The notes beneath the pieces were generated by a model, which ran no database searches, was not told where the DNA came from, and saw only the letters and a list, made by a program, of their open reading frames with translations. The position numbers and the translations under genes were made by a program. This document shows positions 8,848-17,274 of a stretch of DNA of 64,000 nt, in pieces; position 1 is the first letter of the stretch; each line of letters begins with the position of its first letter. This DNA is from Paracoccus subflavus (GTDB taxonomy: Bacteria > Pseudomonadota > Alphaproteobacteria > Rhodobacterales > Rhodobacteraceae): positions 1 to 64,000 of the forward strand of contig NZ_SISK01000003.1 of assembly GCF_004310345.1 (NCBI RefSeq). Direction: 5' to 3'.

Positions 8848-9777
8848 ATGAGCGCCGACCCCATCGTTGTCTATGGTCCCCTTCGGGGCGGGACCACCAT
8901 GATCCGTCTTATGCTGGACGGACACCCCGACCTTACGGTGCCAGGTGAAACGGACTTTCTTTTCGACCACCTGCATCGTGACGGGGATGGCTGGCGCTAT
9001 GAAGTCGATGACTTGAAGTCGTCCCGAATCTTTCAGGACAGCGGATTGGCTGTGCCTCATGGCCCCAACGGTCAGGCGGCGTTATTGGATTTGGTCGGAC
9101 AGATTGCCGAAAGCGGCGGCGGTCGGCCGGTCCTCATGCTGCACCGTCACCTGTCAGAGGCCGCCACGCTTTTGCCCGGGGTTCGGATCATTCGACTGCT
9201 GCGCGATCCCCGTGACGTTGCACGATCCGCGATTGGGATGGGATGGGCCGGCAATGTCTATTACGGTTTGGACACATGGCTTGAAACCGAAAAGAACTGG
9301 CGCGATTTTATCGCAGCCTCTCCCGATACCCCGGTCCATGTCCTGCGATATGAGGATCTGGTCAGAAATCCCGAGGCGGAACTCAGACGCATATGTGCGT
9401 TTCTTGGAATAGGATTCACCGAGGATCTTCTGGCCTATCCGGCCCGGACGACATACGCCGCTCCCGATCCGAAACTTGCCTCTCAATGGAAGCGCAAGCT
9501 GAGCGATCGCGAGGTCCGGCTGATCGAGTCGCGACTGGATCCGTTCTGGCAGGACAGCGGGTATGAGCCAAGCGGCCTGCCCGTCCACAGGCCTGACGTC
9601 TCGGAACTGATGATGCTGCGGATGCAAAATCGCGCCGCTGTCTGGAAACACATGGTCGGACGCTATGGTCCCATGCTGCCGGTCATTCGCGGCCTTGGCC
9701 GGCGGCTGCGGCTGTCCGGGTTGAAGCAGGCAGCCGACAAGAGGATCGCCGACATCGACCGGAGCTATCTGAAGTAA
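8848..9777 (+). CDS. Sulfotransferase family protein inserted between preT and preA
   Basis: A protein of about 309 residues from the PAPS-dependent sulfotransferase superfamily. PLRGGTTMIR near the N-terminus is the 5'-phosphosulfate loop, and RLLRDPRDVARSAIGMGW is the 3'-phosphate region. The acceptor substrate cannot be told. Base composition is visibly lower in GC than the flanking pre genes, with frequent TTG, TTA and TTT codons, which suggests later arrival. The start is uncertain: a GTG at 8839 overlaps the preT stop, and the ATG at 8848 follows it. No ribosome binding site is strong. It could be translated as part of the preT-preA message. Confidence 0.8.
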   Translation: MSADPIVVYGPLRGGTTMIRLMLDGHPDLTVPGETDFLFDHLHRDGDGWRYEVDDLKSSRIFQDSGLAVPHGPNGQAALLDLVGQIAESGGGRPVLMLHRHLSEAATLLPGVRIIRLLRDPRDVARSAIGMGWAGNVYYGLDTWLETEKNWRDFIAASPDTPVHVLRYEDLVRNPEAELRRICAFLGIGFTEDLLAYPARTTYAAPDPKLASQWKRKLSDREVRLIESRLDPFWQDSGYEPSGLPVHRPDVSELMMLRMQNRAAVWKHMVGRYGPMLPVIRGLGRRLRLSGLKQAADKRIADIDRSYLK

Positions 9778-9824
9778 CCCGAAGGCCGGCCGGTTGGGCC
9801 CGTATTGATAAGGAAAAAGCAATC

Positions 9825-11126
9825 ATGGCCAATTTGCTCAGCACCTTCATCGGGATCAAGTCCCCCAACCCGTTCTGGCTGGCCTCGGCACCGCCCACCG
9901 ACAAGGAATACAACGTCCGCCGCGCCTTCCAGGCCGGCTGGGGCGGCGTCGTGTGGAAGACGCTGGGGTCCGAAGGCCCGCCCGTGGTCAACGTCAACGG
10001 CCCCCGTTACGGCGTGATCCACGGTCCCGACCGGCGCGTGCTGGGCATCAACAACATCGAACTGATCACCGACCGCCCGCTGGAGGTGAACCTGCGGGAA
10101 ATCAAGTCGGTCAAGCGCGACTATCCCGACCGCGCCATGGTCATTTCCCTGATGGTCCCCTGCGACGAGGATTCGTGGCGCGACATCCTGGCCCGGATCG
10201 AGGACACCGGGGCCGACGGGGTCGAACTGAACTTCGGCTGTCCCCACGGCATGTCCGAACGCGGCATGGGGTCCGCCGTGGGCCAGGTGCCCGAATACAT
10301 CGAGATGGTGACGCGGTGGGTCAAGCAATACTCGCGCATGCCCTGCATCGTGAAGCTGACACCCAACATCGCCGACATCCGCAAGCCCGCCGAGGCCGCG
10401 ATGAGGGGCGGCGCCGACGCGGTCAGTCTGATCAACACGATCAATTCCATCACCAGCGTCGATCTGGACCTGTTCGCCCCCCAGCCCACCATCGACGGCA
10501 AGGGCGCCCATGGCGGATATTGCGGCCCGGCGGTCAAGCCCATCGCCCTGAATATGGTGGCGGAGATCGCCCGCAATCCCGCCACCCGCGGCCTGCCGAT
10601 CAGTGGCATCGGCGGGGTCACCACTTGGCGCGACGCTGCCGAATTCATGGCGCTTGGCGCGGGCACGGTGCAGGTCTGCACGGCGGCCATGACCTATGGC
10701 TTCAAGGTGGTGCAGGAAATGATCACCGGCCTGCATGACTATCTGGACAGCCATGACATGGAAATGTCCGACCTGATCGGGCGCGCGGTGCCCAACGTGA
10801 CCGACTGGAACCAGTTGAACCTGAACTATGTCACCAAGGCCCGCATCGACCCCGATCTGTGCATCAAGTGCGGCCGCTGCTATGCCGCCTGCGAGGATAC
10901 ATCGCATCAGGCCATCGCCATGAAGCCCGGCCGCGTCTTCGAGGTGATCGAGGAGGAATGCGTCGCCTGCAACCTCTGCGTCGATGTCTGCCCGGTCGAG
11001 AACTGCATCGACATGCGCGAGCTGGCGGTGGGCGAGACGGACCTGCGCACCGGCATCCGCCGCGGCCTTTATGCGAACTGGACCACGCATCCAAACAATC
11101 CGATGGCGGCCAAGGCGGCGGAATAA
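9825..11126 (+). CDS. preA: NAD-dependent dihydropyrimidine dehydrogenase, PreA subunit
   Basis: A 433-residue catalytic subunit that reduces uracil and thymine to the 5,6-dihydro forms. The N-terminal FMN barrel resembles dihydroorotate dehydrogenase and carries the loop NFGCPHGMSERGMG, with the active-site cysteine at residue 139. The C-terminus has two ferredoxin-type clusters, CIKCGRCYAACEDTSHQAI and CVACNLCVDVCPVENC. The gene has its own ribosome binding site (AAGGA) 48 bp after the inserted sulfotransferase. With PreT, dihydropyrimidinase and the carbamoyl hydrolase it completes the reductive route in one window. Confidence 0.94.
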   Translation: MANLLSTFIGIKSPNPFWLASAPPTDKEYNVRRAFQAGWGGVVWKTLGSEGPPVVNVNGPRYGVIHGPDRRVLGINNIELITDRPLEVNLREIKSVKRDYPDRAMVISLMVPCDEDSWRDILARIEDTGADGVELNFGCPHGMSERGMGSAVGQVPEYIEMVTRWVKQYSRMPCIVKLTPNIADIRKPAEAAMRGGADAVSLINTINSITSVDLDLFAPQPTIDGKGAHGGYCGPAVKPIALNMVAEIARNPATRGLPISGIGGVTTWRDAAEFMALGAGTVQVCTAAMTYGFKVVQEMITGLHDYLDSHDMEMSDLIGRAVPNVTDWNQLNLNYVTKARIDPDLCIKCGRCYAACEDTSHQAIAMKPGRVFEVIEEECVACNLCVDVCPVENCIDMRELAVGETDLRTGIRRGLYANWTTHPNNPMAAKAAE

Positions 11127-11140
11127 TCCTGAGCACCGCA

Positions 11141-11169
11141 CCGCCCGCCGCCATGAGAGCGGCGGGCGG
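11141..11169 (+). terminator. Strong hairpin after preA
   Basis: A perfect 11-bp stem, CCGCCCGCCGC / GCGGCGGGCGG, with a 7-base loop sits 14 bases after the preA stop. There is no T tract, so it may block 3' exonucleases or support Rho-type ending rather than act as a classical terminator. Confidence 0.5.
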
Positions 11170-11259
11170 AGCCTGTCGTCGTCCCCTGCATTATCCACAT
11201 TTCGGTCGCAGGGCGTCTGTGACATAGCTACGGGTCATGGCATCCTTCAGGGCGGCGGC

Positions 11260-12070
11260 ATGATTTCAAAGGTCGGTTTCTTCATCATTGGCACCCAGAA
11301 AGGCGGCACTACCGCCCTGGATTTCTACTTGCGGCAGCATCCCCGGTTGCAGATGGCGCGCGTTAAGGAGGTGCATCACTTCGACAACGAATCCATTTCA
11401 TGGTCGCTGCCCGATCACGGGCGGCTGCATGATCAGTTCGACTGGACGGTGGCCGATGTCCTGCGGGGAGAAGCCACGCCGATCTATCTTTAACTGGCCG
11501 GATTCCCTTGCGCGGCTGCGGGCCTACAATCCCCATGCCCGGCTGATCGTCAGCCTCCGCCACCCTGTAAGCCGTGCCTATTCGCATTGGCGGATGGAAA
11601 CACGGCGCAGTCACGAGACACTGTCGTTTGAAGAGGCGGTGTCTGCCAAAGGACGCCGCCGGGTGCAGGACGCACCCGGGGGCGTCCATCGGATCTTTTC
11701 CTATATCGAACGCGGCTTTTATGCCGCGCAGATCCGGGTGCTGCTAAGTATGTTTCCCCGTAATCAGATCCTGTTCCTGCAGGTAGACGACCTGTGGTCG
11801 GAGCCTGCCCAGACGTTGGCCCGGATCGAACGCTTTCTGGGTGTTCCGGAAATCGTAAGCCGCGGCCCAGAGCGCGACTATATCGAGGCCGTTCCCGGGG
11901 CATCGGGTGACGGCAGGATTCTTTCCGCCATCATGCAGAACCGTCTGCAGAAACTGTTTGCGCCGGACATTTGCGAAACCGCCCGACTGACTGGACTGGA
12001 TCTGGGAAACTGGCTGGCGGAGGACTACGAGGAGGACATAAGGCCAAGCCCGGCCCCTGGAGCGGACTGA
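11260..12070 (+). pseudogene. Frameshifted sulfotransferase
   Basis: A second sulfotransferase, of a different subfamily from the one before preA. The first part reads FFIIGTQKGGTTALDFYLRQ (PAPS loop) to GEATPIYL and then meets TAA at 11491. The other part continues in the +1 frame with NWPDSLARLRAYNPHARLIV, LRHPVSRAYSHW, FSYIERGFYAAQI and the usual C-terminal helices. Removing one base at the junction restores the family pattern IYLYWPDSL, so one inserted base explains the break. A sequencing error is the alternative. Composition is again less GC-rich than the neighbours. Its last codons and stop lie inside the 84-bp repeat copied from the tRNA-Pro region, so the natural C-terminus may also be altered. 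Confidence 0.78.
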
Positions 12071-12223
12071 TAGGACGATCTGCTTCTGGGGTGGCGAAGG
12101 TAGATACGGCAGGCTGGTCGGGGCGAGAGGATTCGAACCCCTGGAGCGGACGGATAGGACGATCTGCTTCTGGGGTAGCGAAGGTAGATACGGCAGGCTG
12201 GTCGGGGCGAGAGGATTCGAACC
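12054..12223. repeat. 84-bp tandem duplication that includes the 3' end of tRNA-Pro
   Basis: Two head-to-tail copies with an 84-bp period differ at only two positions (12068/12152 and 12093/12177). The right copy ends with the last 25 nt of the tRNA-Pro gene (T arm, acceptor strand, CCA). The left copy therefore carries a perfect second copy of that tRNA end at 12115-12139. Duplicated tRNA 3' ends are the classical footprint of site-specific integration, but slippage could give the same tandem structure. The sulfotransferase remnant ends inside the left copy. Confidence 0.9.
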
Positions 12224-12275
12224 TCCGGCCTACGGTACCCAAAACCGTCGCGCTACCAGGCTGCGCCACGCCCCG
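12199..12275 (-). tRNA. tRNA-Pro (anticodon TGG)
   Basis: A 77-nt gene with CCA encoded. The acceptor stem is CGGGGCG / CGCCCCG and the anticodon stem ACGGT / ACCGT. The seven-base loop TTTGGGT gives anticodon TGG, and GGTTCGAATCC forms the T arm. It lies 40 bp downstream of the DUF192 gene on the same strand and may be read from that transcript. Its 3' end is duplicated next to it. Confidence 0.95.
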
Positions 12276-12315
12276 ACGCGATCCCTTTAGCGGATCGAAA
12301 CGGCGGGGGAAAGCC

Positions 12316-12813
12316 CTAGCCGCAGGGCAGCGCGGCCCGATCCTGCGGCAGGCGGGGATGGGCCATCGGCTGGCCGACGGCAAGGCCCAGCCGGTCGGCC
12401 TCGCCCGCCGCGACCTCGACAACCATCAGCCGTTCAGGCCGGGGGTCGCCTATCGCAGAGCCGGGAATGGGGGTTTCATCCAGCGGACGGGCGTTGCGGT
12501 GGATGTAGCGCACGGTGCCGGTGTCGTCCAGAAACACCAGATCCAGCGGGATCAGCGTGTTGCGCATCCAGAAACTGACCGTACGGGGCTGGTCATAGAT
12601 GAACAGCATTCCCCGATTTTCGGCCAGTTCGCGGCGGAACATCAGGCCCTGCGCACGCTCGGCCTCGTCATCGGCGATTTCGACGGATACGCCGACCGGG
12701 CCAGAGGGGGTCTGGAAAACGACACGGTCGGACATGCAGGAAACCGGCTCGGCCCCTGCCGTCCCTGCCAGAAGCCATACCAGCAGGGCCGCGACCGCCT
12801 TATTCGGCAACAT
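12316..12813 (-). CDS. DUF192 family exported protein
   Basis: A 165-residue protein with an N-terminal signal peptide (cleavage near AGTAGAEP, about residue 21) and one DUF192 domain. Family motifs are visible as [22 protein letters not shown] and [20 protein letters not shown]192 proteins are small secreted beta-barrel proteins without an established function. The start overlaps the end of the cold-shock gene by 14 bp, so the pair is translationally coupled. The same pairing of cold-shock and DUF192 genes occurs in other Rhodobacteraceae as far as I recall. Confidence 0.85.
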   Translation of the reverse strand: MLPNKAVAALLVWLLAGTAGAEPVSCMSDRVVFQTPSGPVGVSVEIADDEAERAQGLMFRRELAENRGMLFIYDQPRTVSFWMRNTLIPLDLVFLDDTGTVRYIHRNARPLDETPIPGSAIGDPRPERLMVVEVAAGEADRLGLAVGQPMAHPRLPQDRAALPCG

Positions 12814-13399
12814 GTGTTATGAAGTCCTTGATGTCCTGGACCTGCGCGCCCACGCCGGTTTCCACAAGACTGGGCGCCCCCTGTTCGGTACCGCGGTCCC
12901 AGCTTGTGATCTGGGCTGCCATCAGGCCACGCGGCCCCTCGACCACGCGGATGCCGATCGCCTCGCCGATGGTCAGGTCGGCAAAGCCGGAATGGCGCAA
13001 TACCTCGACATGCAGGAAAACGTCGTCGGGATGACCGAAGATATTGGCAAATCCAAATCCCTTGGCCTTGTCGAACCACTTGACCCGCGCAGGCCGCAGC
13101 GGCAGTGCGTCAAGATGTTCGATGACGCCGTTGTCCAGATCCGCGATCGGCGCACCCTCTGACAGGGGGGGTTCGATGGACACCACCTCGGTCGCCTGCA
13201 AGCCGCGCTGGGTGGGCTGAATCCAGACCGTCACGCGCGACTGGTCGGCGACCGAACTGCGGCCGAAATTGCGCAGGACATTGGCATGCAACAGGATGTC
13301 GGGGCCGCCTTCCTCGTTCAGGATGAAGCCATAGCCCTTGGCCGGATCAAACCATTTGACCAGCCCCGATACCAGCTTCAGCCCCTTGTCGTCCGTCAT
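12800..13399 (-). CDS. Double cold-shock-domain protein
   Basis: A 199-residue nucleic-acid-binding protein with two cold-shock domains, at about residues 10-75 and 104-168. Each has an RNP1-like motif (KGYGFI at 21-26, KGFGFA at 113-118) and an RNP2-like motif (DILLH, DVFLH). Double-domain versions are common in alphaproteobacteria, unlike the 70-residue CspA of enteric bacteria. Likely role: RNA chaperone in cold or stationary phase. I start at MTDDKG; a frame extending 16 codons upstream lacks a plausible ribosome binding site. Confidence 0.88.
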   Translation of the reverse strand: MTDDKGLKLVSGLVKWFDPAKGYGFILNEEGGPDILLHANVLRNFGRSSVADQSRVTVWIQPTQRGLQATEVVSIEPPLSEGAPIADLDNGVIEHLDALPLRPARVKWFDKAKGFGFANIFGHPDDVFLHVEVLRHSGFADLTIGEAIGIRVVEGPRGLMAAQITSWDRGTEQGAPSLVETGVGAQVQDIKDFITHVAE

Positions 13400-13561
13400 C
13401 TTACCACCACATGCGCATCCGCGCCTTTCATTCCAGGTATAACCCAATGCGACCGTTCAATATTCCGTCGTGCAGCGGCAGTCATCCTGAAGGGCAAAGA
13501 GCACTAAATCAACTCGGCAAACCAGCAACATGGTCAGCTACTCGGACCGTTCCGTCAAGTC

Positions 13562-14176
13562 CTAGGGTGATAACCTTGTCACAATCCAGTCACGGCTAGC
13601 GTCTTTGTCCCACCGGAACCGATCGTGCAACCGAAAAGCGCCGTCCGCCCAGAATTCGATCTGCATGGGCGCGATCCTGAATCCGCCCCAGAACGGCGGC
13701 CTTGGGGGTCGTGTGCCATAGCGCAATCCCAGCCGCGCCACCTCGGCCACCAGTTCGGCGCGGCTGGCCAGCGGCTGGGACTGGCGCGAAGCCCAGGCCC
13801 CCAGCCGGCTTTGCAGGGCGCGGCTGTCGTAATAGGCATCGGCCTGCGGCCCTTCGACGCGGGCCACCTCGCCACGGACGCGGATCTGGCGGCGCAGGGA
13901 TTTCCAGTGCATCACGAAGGCGGCCTTGCCGGTCACCGCGATCTGGCGGCCCTTGGCGCTGTCATAGTTCGTATAGAACACGAATCCCCCCCCGGCGCCA
14001 TGACCTTCGATCTCTTTCAACAACACCATGCGGACATCCGGCAGGCCGGTTTCGTCCACAGTGGCCAGGGCGATGGCATTGGGATCGTTCGGCTCGCTCG
14101 CCTCGGCCTCGGCCAGCCAGCGGCGGGCGATGTCGAAGGGGTCGTCGCCCGCAAACAATCCGTCTTGGTCGGACAT
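13562..14176 (-). CDS. pdxH: Pyridoxamine 5'-phosphate oxidase
   Basis: A 204-residue FMN enzyme that oxidises pyridoxine or pyridoxamine 5'-phosphate to pyridoxal 5'-phosphate. Family features are visible throughout: [49 protein letters not shown], and the C-terminal [16 protein letters not shown] and a [12 protein letters not shown] ending. The ATG is preceded by AAGGAAG. It is divergent from fabI across 81 bp, which must hold both promoters. A normal housekeeping copy. Confidence 0.95.
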   Translation of the reverse strand: MSDQDGLFAGDDPFDIARRWLAEAEASEPNDPNAIALATVDETGLPDVRMVLLKEIEGHGAGGGFVFYTNYDSAKGRQIAVTGKAAFVMHWKSLRRQIRVRGEVARVEGPQADAYYDSRALQSRLGAWASRQSQPLASRAELVAEVARLGLRYGTRPPRPPFWGGFRIAPMQIEFWADGAFRLHDRFRWDKDASRDWIVTRLSP

Positions 14177-14257
14177 GATGGCTTCCTTGCGCTTGATGCT
14201 TGCGGACCTTTGGCCTAAGCACCTTTCACAAACGGTTGAAAGCGCGAGAGGCAGCAC

Positions 14258-15085
14258 ATGTCAAGCGAGCAGAAGCAGGGCCTGATGGCCGGAAAGCGCG
14301 GCCTCGTGATGGGACTGGCCAACGACAAGTCGATTGCCTGGGGCATCGCCCGCGCCCTTGCCGCCGAGGGGGCGGAACTGGCCTTCTCCTATCAGGGCGA
14401 GGCACTGAAAAAGCGGGTCGAACCGCTTGCGGCCTCGCTGGGATCGTCCCTGGTGCTGCCTTGCGATGTCGGCGACGAGACGACGATCGACACCCTGTTC
14501 CAGTCGCTGCAGGACGAATGGGGCAGCCTGGATTTTGTTGTCCATGCCATCGGCTTTTCCGACAAGGACCAGCTTCGCGGCCGCTATGCCGACACGACGC
14601 GCGACAACTTTCTGATGACCATGGACATTTCCGTCTATTCATTCACCGCCGTGGCCCGCCGGGCGGCGGCGATGATGCCCCAGGGCGGCAGCCTGCTGAC
14701 GCTGACCTATTACGGCGCCGAACGGGTGATGCCCCATTACAACGTCATGGGCGTTGCCAAGGCCGCGCTCGAGGCGTCGGTCCGGTATCTGGCCGAGGAT
14801 CTGGGTAAGGACAAGATCCGCGTCAATGCGATCAGCGCCGGGCCGATCAAGACGCTGGCCGCCAGCGGCATCGGCGATTTCCGCTATATCATGAAATGGA
14901 ACGAACTGAACTCGCCCCTGCGACGCAATGTCACCCAGGAAGATGTGGGCAATTCCGCCCTGTATCTGCTGTCGCGTCTGGGTGCGGGCGTGACGGGCGA
15001 GACGCATCACGTCGATGCGGGATACCATGTGGTCGGCATGAAGGCCGTGGACGCCCCCGACATCGCGACCGTCAAGAAGGACTGA
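14258..15085 (+). CDS. fabI: Enoyl-ACP reductase (NADH), FabI
   Basis: A 275-residue short-chain dehydrogenase that reduces enoyl-ACP in the last step of each fatty acid elongation cycle. The nucleotide-binding start [20 protein letters not shown] is characteristic of FabI. The catalytic tyrosines and lysine lie in [24 protein letters not shown]. The C-terminal GLxxxxx segment reads [22 protein letters not shown]. Only 9 bp separate it from the exporter gene that follows, so they are probably co-transcribed. Confidence 0.95.
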   Translation: MSSEQKQGLMAGKRGLVMGLANDKSIAWGIARALAAEGAELAFSYQGEALKKRVEPLAASLGSSLVLPCDVGDETTIDTLFQSLQDEWGSLDFVVHAIGFSDKDQLRGRYADTTRDNFLMTMDISVYSFTAVARRAAAMMPQGGSLLTLTYYGAERVMPHYNVMGVAKAALEASVRYLAEDLGKDKIRVNAISAGPIKTLAASGIGDFRYIMKWNELNSPLRRNVTQEDVGNSALYLLSRLGAGVTGETHHVDAGYHVVGMKAVDAPDIATVKKD

Positions 15086-15094
15086 CCGTCGGCG

Positions 15095-15706
15095 ATGACG
15101 ATCACCGCCGACCAGCTTGTGCTGTTCGTGGCCGCCCTGTCGGCGGCGATCCTGTCGCCCGGCCCAGGGGTCATCGCTGTCAGCCAGGGCGCCTTTGCCT
15201 TGGGACGCCGGCGCGCGCTGCCCTATGCCCTGGGTCTGGCGCTTGGCGCATCCGTGTGGTGCCTGTTCGCGCTTCTGGGCATGACGGTGGTCTTTCGCGC
15301 GCTGCCCTGGACCTATGTCGCCCTGAAGATCGCGGGCGGGGCCTATCTGGTCTGGATCGCATGGATGATGTGGCGCCACGCGGCCGATCCCCTGCCCGAC
15401 CCGGCGGAAAGCCCCCGAGGCATGGGATTTGGCAGCGGCATGATGTTGAACCTGTCCAATCCCAAGCCCGCCTTGTTCTATTCGGCGGTGCTGCTGTCGA
15501 TCTTTCCGGTCGCGCTGACGGTTGCCGACAAGCTGACGATCTATGCGACCGCGGCCACGGTCGAGGTGGCGTTTTATGTGGCGCTTGCGTCGCTGATGGC
15601 TTTGCCTTGGCTGCGGGCCGGGTATTATGCCGCGAAATTCTGGATCGACCGCGCGGCGGGGCTGGCCATCGGCCTGCTGGGCCTGTCCCTGATCCTGCGT
15701 CATTAA
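15095..15706 (+). CDS. LysE/RhtB-family exporter
   Basis: A 203-residue inner-membrane protein with five to six hydrophobic segments and the family motif [22 protein letters not shown] near residues 21-42. Members export amino acids or related small molecules. The substrate cannot be told from sequence. It sits between fabI and gpt on the same strand, with short gaps of 9 and 11 bp. Confidence 0.85.
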   Translation: MTITADQLVLFVAALSAAILSPGPGVIAVSQGAFALGRRRALPYALGLALGASVWCLFALLGMTVVFRALPWTYVALKIAGGAYLVWIAWMMWRHAADPLPDPAESPRGMGFGSGMMLNLSNPKPALFYSAVLLSIFPVALTVADKLTIYATAATVEVAFYVALASLMALPWLRAGYYAAKFWIDRAAGLAIGLLGLSLILRH

Positions 15707-15717
15707 CGGAGACGACC

Positions 15718-16218
15718 ATGATCGACCGCCTGCCCCATGAAAAAGGCTTCCACGTAAGCTGGGACCAGTTGCACCGCGACGCCCGTGCCCTTGCCTGGCG
15801 CCTGGACGGTACCGAATGGCGGGCCGTCGTGGCCGTGACACGCGGCGGGCTGGTCCCCGCGATGATCGTCGCGCGCGAACTGGACATCCGCACGATCGAC
15901 ACGATCTCCATCCGCTCCTACAAGGGCGTCGGGGCCGAGGCGGGCCAGGGCCAGCTCGAGGTGCTGAACAAGCCCGATCCCGTCCTGATGGGCGATGGCC
16001 AAGGCATTCTGGTGATCGACGATCTGGTCGATTCGGGGCGCACCCTTGAACTGATCCGCGAGATGTATCCCAAGGCCCATTTCGGCACCGTCTATGCCAA
16101 GCCCAAGGGCAAGCCGATGGTCCAGACCTATGTGACCGAGGTCAGCCAGGACACCTGGATCTTCTTTCCCTGGGACATGGCGCTGCAATATGTCCAGCCC
16201 TATCGCGGCGAGGACTGA
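15718..16218 (+). CDS. gpt: Xanthine phosphoribosyltransferase
   Basis: A 166-residue type I phosphoribosyltransferase that salvages xanthine and guanine to nucleotides using PRPP. The PRPP loop [14 protein letters not shown] is clear near residues 100-112, and [20 protein letters not shown] precedes it. The ending [14 protein letters not shown] is typical of Gpt rather than adenine or hypoxanthine enzymes. The ATG follows GGAGACG closely. A longer open frame extends upstream but overlaps the exporter gene and is not used. Confidence 0.9.
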   Translation: MIDRLPHEKGFHVSWDQLHRDARALAWRLDGTEWRAVVAVTRGGLVPAMIVARELDIRTIDTISIRSYKGVGAEAGQGQLEVLNKPDPVLMGDGQGILVIDDLVDSGRTLELIREMYPKAHFGTVYAKPKGKPMVQTYVTEVSQDTWIFFPWDMALQYVQPYRGED

Positions 16219-16327
16219 TCCGGGCCTGGCCGATCTTGACGTTGCCTGCGGAACCGGCAGTCCAGTAAGGCATTGTATCCCCAATGGCGCGTCCCGGACG
16301 ATGCCTGCTAACCATGGAGGATACGAC

Positions 16328-17227
16328 ATGCGCAACCTGATGTTGTCCACGGCAATCATGCTGCCCCTGATGATGGTTCCCGCCTTGGGACAGGATACCA
16401 CAACTCCGCCCGCGGCGGATGCGACCACGGCCCCGGCGGGCACGACAACCGATACGATGGAAACGCCGATGGGGACGGACACGGCCCCCGCAGCCGATCC
16501 GGCCATGAATGCCGAAGCCGACATGGATGCGGACGCCGAAGACGCGGAGGCGGCCGCTGTCGCCGCCAGCGGCAAGGTGGAACAGCAGCAGGCCGAGGAT
16601 GAACAGCGGATCGACTGGATCACCGGAACGACCGTGATGTCCCCCGATGGCGAAACGATCGGCGACATCAATGATGTCATCATTGATATGGACGAAGGAA
16701 CGCTCAAGGCAGCGGTCATCGGGGTGGGCGGTTTCCTGGGTATTGGTGAAAAGCGGATCGCCGTGCCGTGGGATCAACTCACCTTCGACTATGACGCGCA
16801 GCAGATCACCAGCGACCTGTCCCGCGAAGAAGCGGACGCCGCCCCGGAATACGTGTTCCGCGCACAGGCTGACGCCCCTGCCGTGACCGACGGCGCCGCA
16901 GGCACCGCGCCCATGGACTCGACCACCACGGCCCCCGGCGCGATGCCCGCCGACACGGCTGCGCCCGCGACGACCACCGATCCGGCCGTGACCCCGGACG
17001 CGGCGGCGGCAACCAACGGAGATGCCGCCATGACCGGCGCCCCGACCCCGGCCGAGACGACCGACATGCCGGAAGCCGAGGCGGAAGCAGGGGCTGATGT
17101 CGAGGCCGAAGTCGGCACCGACATGGAAATGGGCACTGAAGGCACCGAGATGGAAGCCGGGACAGAAATGGAAACCGACGCCGAGACGGAAACCGAAGCG
17201 CCGGAAGGCATCGCCCCCGCGAACTGA
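16328..17227 (+). CDS. Acidic PRC-barrel protein with signal peptide
   Basis: A 299-residue exported protein. A signal peptide (about residues 1-21, ending PALGQ) is followed by a Thr/Ala/Pro/Asp-rich stretch. A PRC-barrel domain lies at about residues 95-170 (WITGTTVMSPDGETIGDINDVIIDMD, then GFLGIGEKRIAVPWDQL). The tail of about 130 residues is very acidic, with E-T/E-M-E/E-A repeats. PRC barrels often bind surfaces or act in photosynthetic or RNA-processing complexes; the job here is unknown. The start follows GGAGG. A terminator follows at 17251. Confidence 0.82.
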   Translation: MRNLMLSTAIMLPLMMVPALGQDTTTPPAADATTAPAGTTTDTMETPMGTDTAPAADPAMNAEADMDADAEDAEAAAVAASGKVEQQQAEDEQRIDWITGTTVMSPDGETIGDINDVIIDMDEGTLKAAVIGVGGFLGIGEKRIAVPWDQLTFDYDAQQITSDLSREEADAAPEYVFRAQADAPAVTDGAAGTAPMDSTTTAPGAMPADTAAPATTTDPAVTPDAAAATNGDAAMTGAPTPAETTDMPEAEAEAGADVEAEVGTDMEMGTEGTEMEAGTEMETDAETETEAPEGIAPAN

Positions 17228-17250
17228 TCGGTTCGATATCAGCAGAATGG

Positions 17251-17274
17251 CGGCCCCGGGAACGGGGCCGTTTT
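17251..17274 (+). terminator. Terminator of the PRC-barrel gene
   Basis: A perfect 7-bp stem, CGGCCCC / GGGGCCG, with a 6-base loop is followed by TTTT. It lies 24 bases after the PRC-barrel stop and touches the trpE stop on the other strand, separating two convergent genes. Confidence 0.75.

Noticed and set aside
11481..11500. The sulfotransferase frame break as programmed frameshifting
   Set aside because: No classical slippery heptamer and no clear downstream structure; a single-base insertion explains it more simply.
12054..12223. Repeats considered as a CRISPR array
   Set aside because: Only two copies, in direct contact with no spacers, and the unit contains part of a tRNA; no cas genes nearby.
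16219..16327. A TTGACG sequence upstream of the PRC-barrel gene as a promoter
   Set aside because: No acceptable -10 element at the right spacing could be found.
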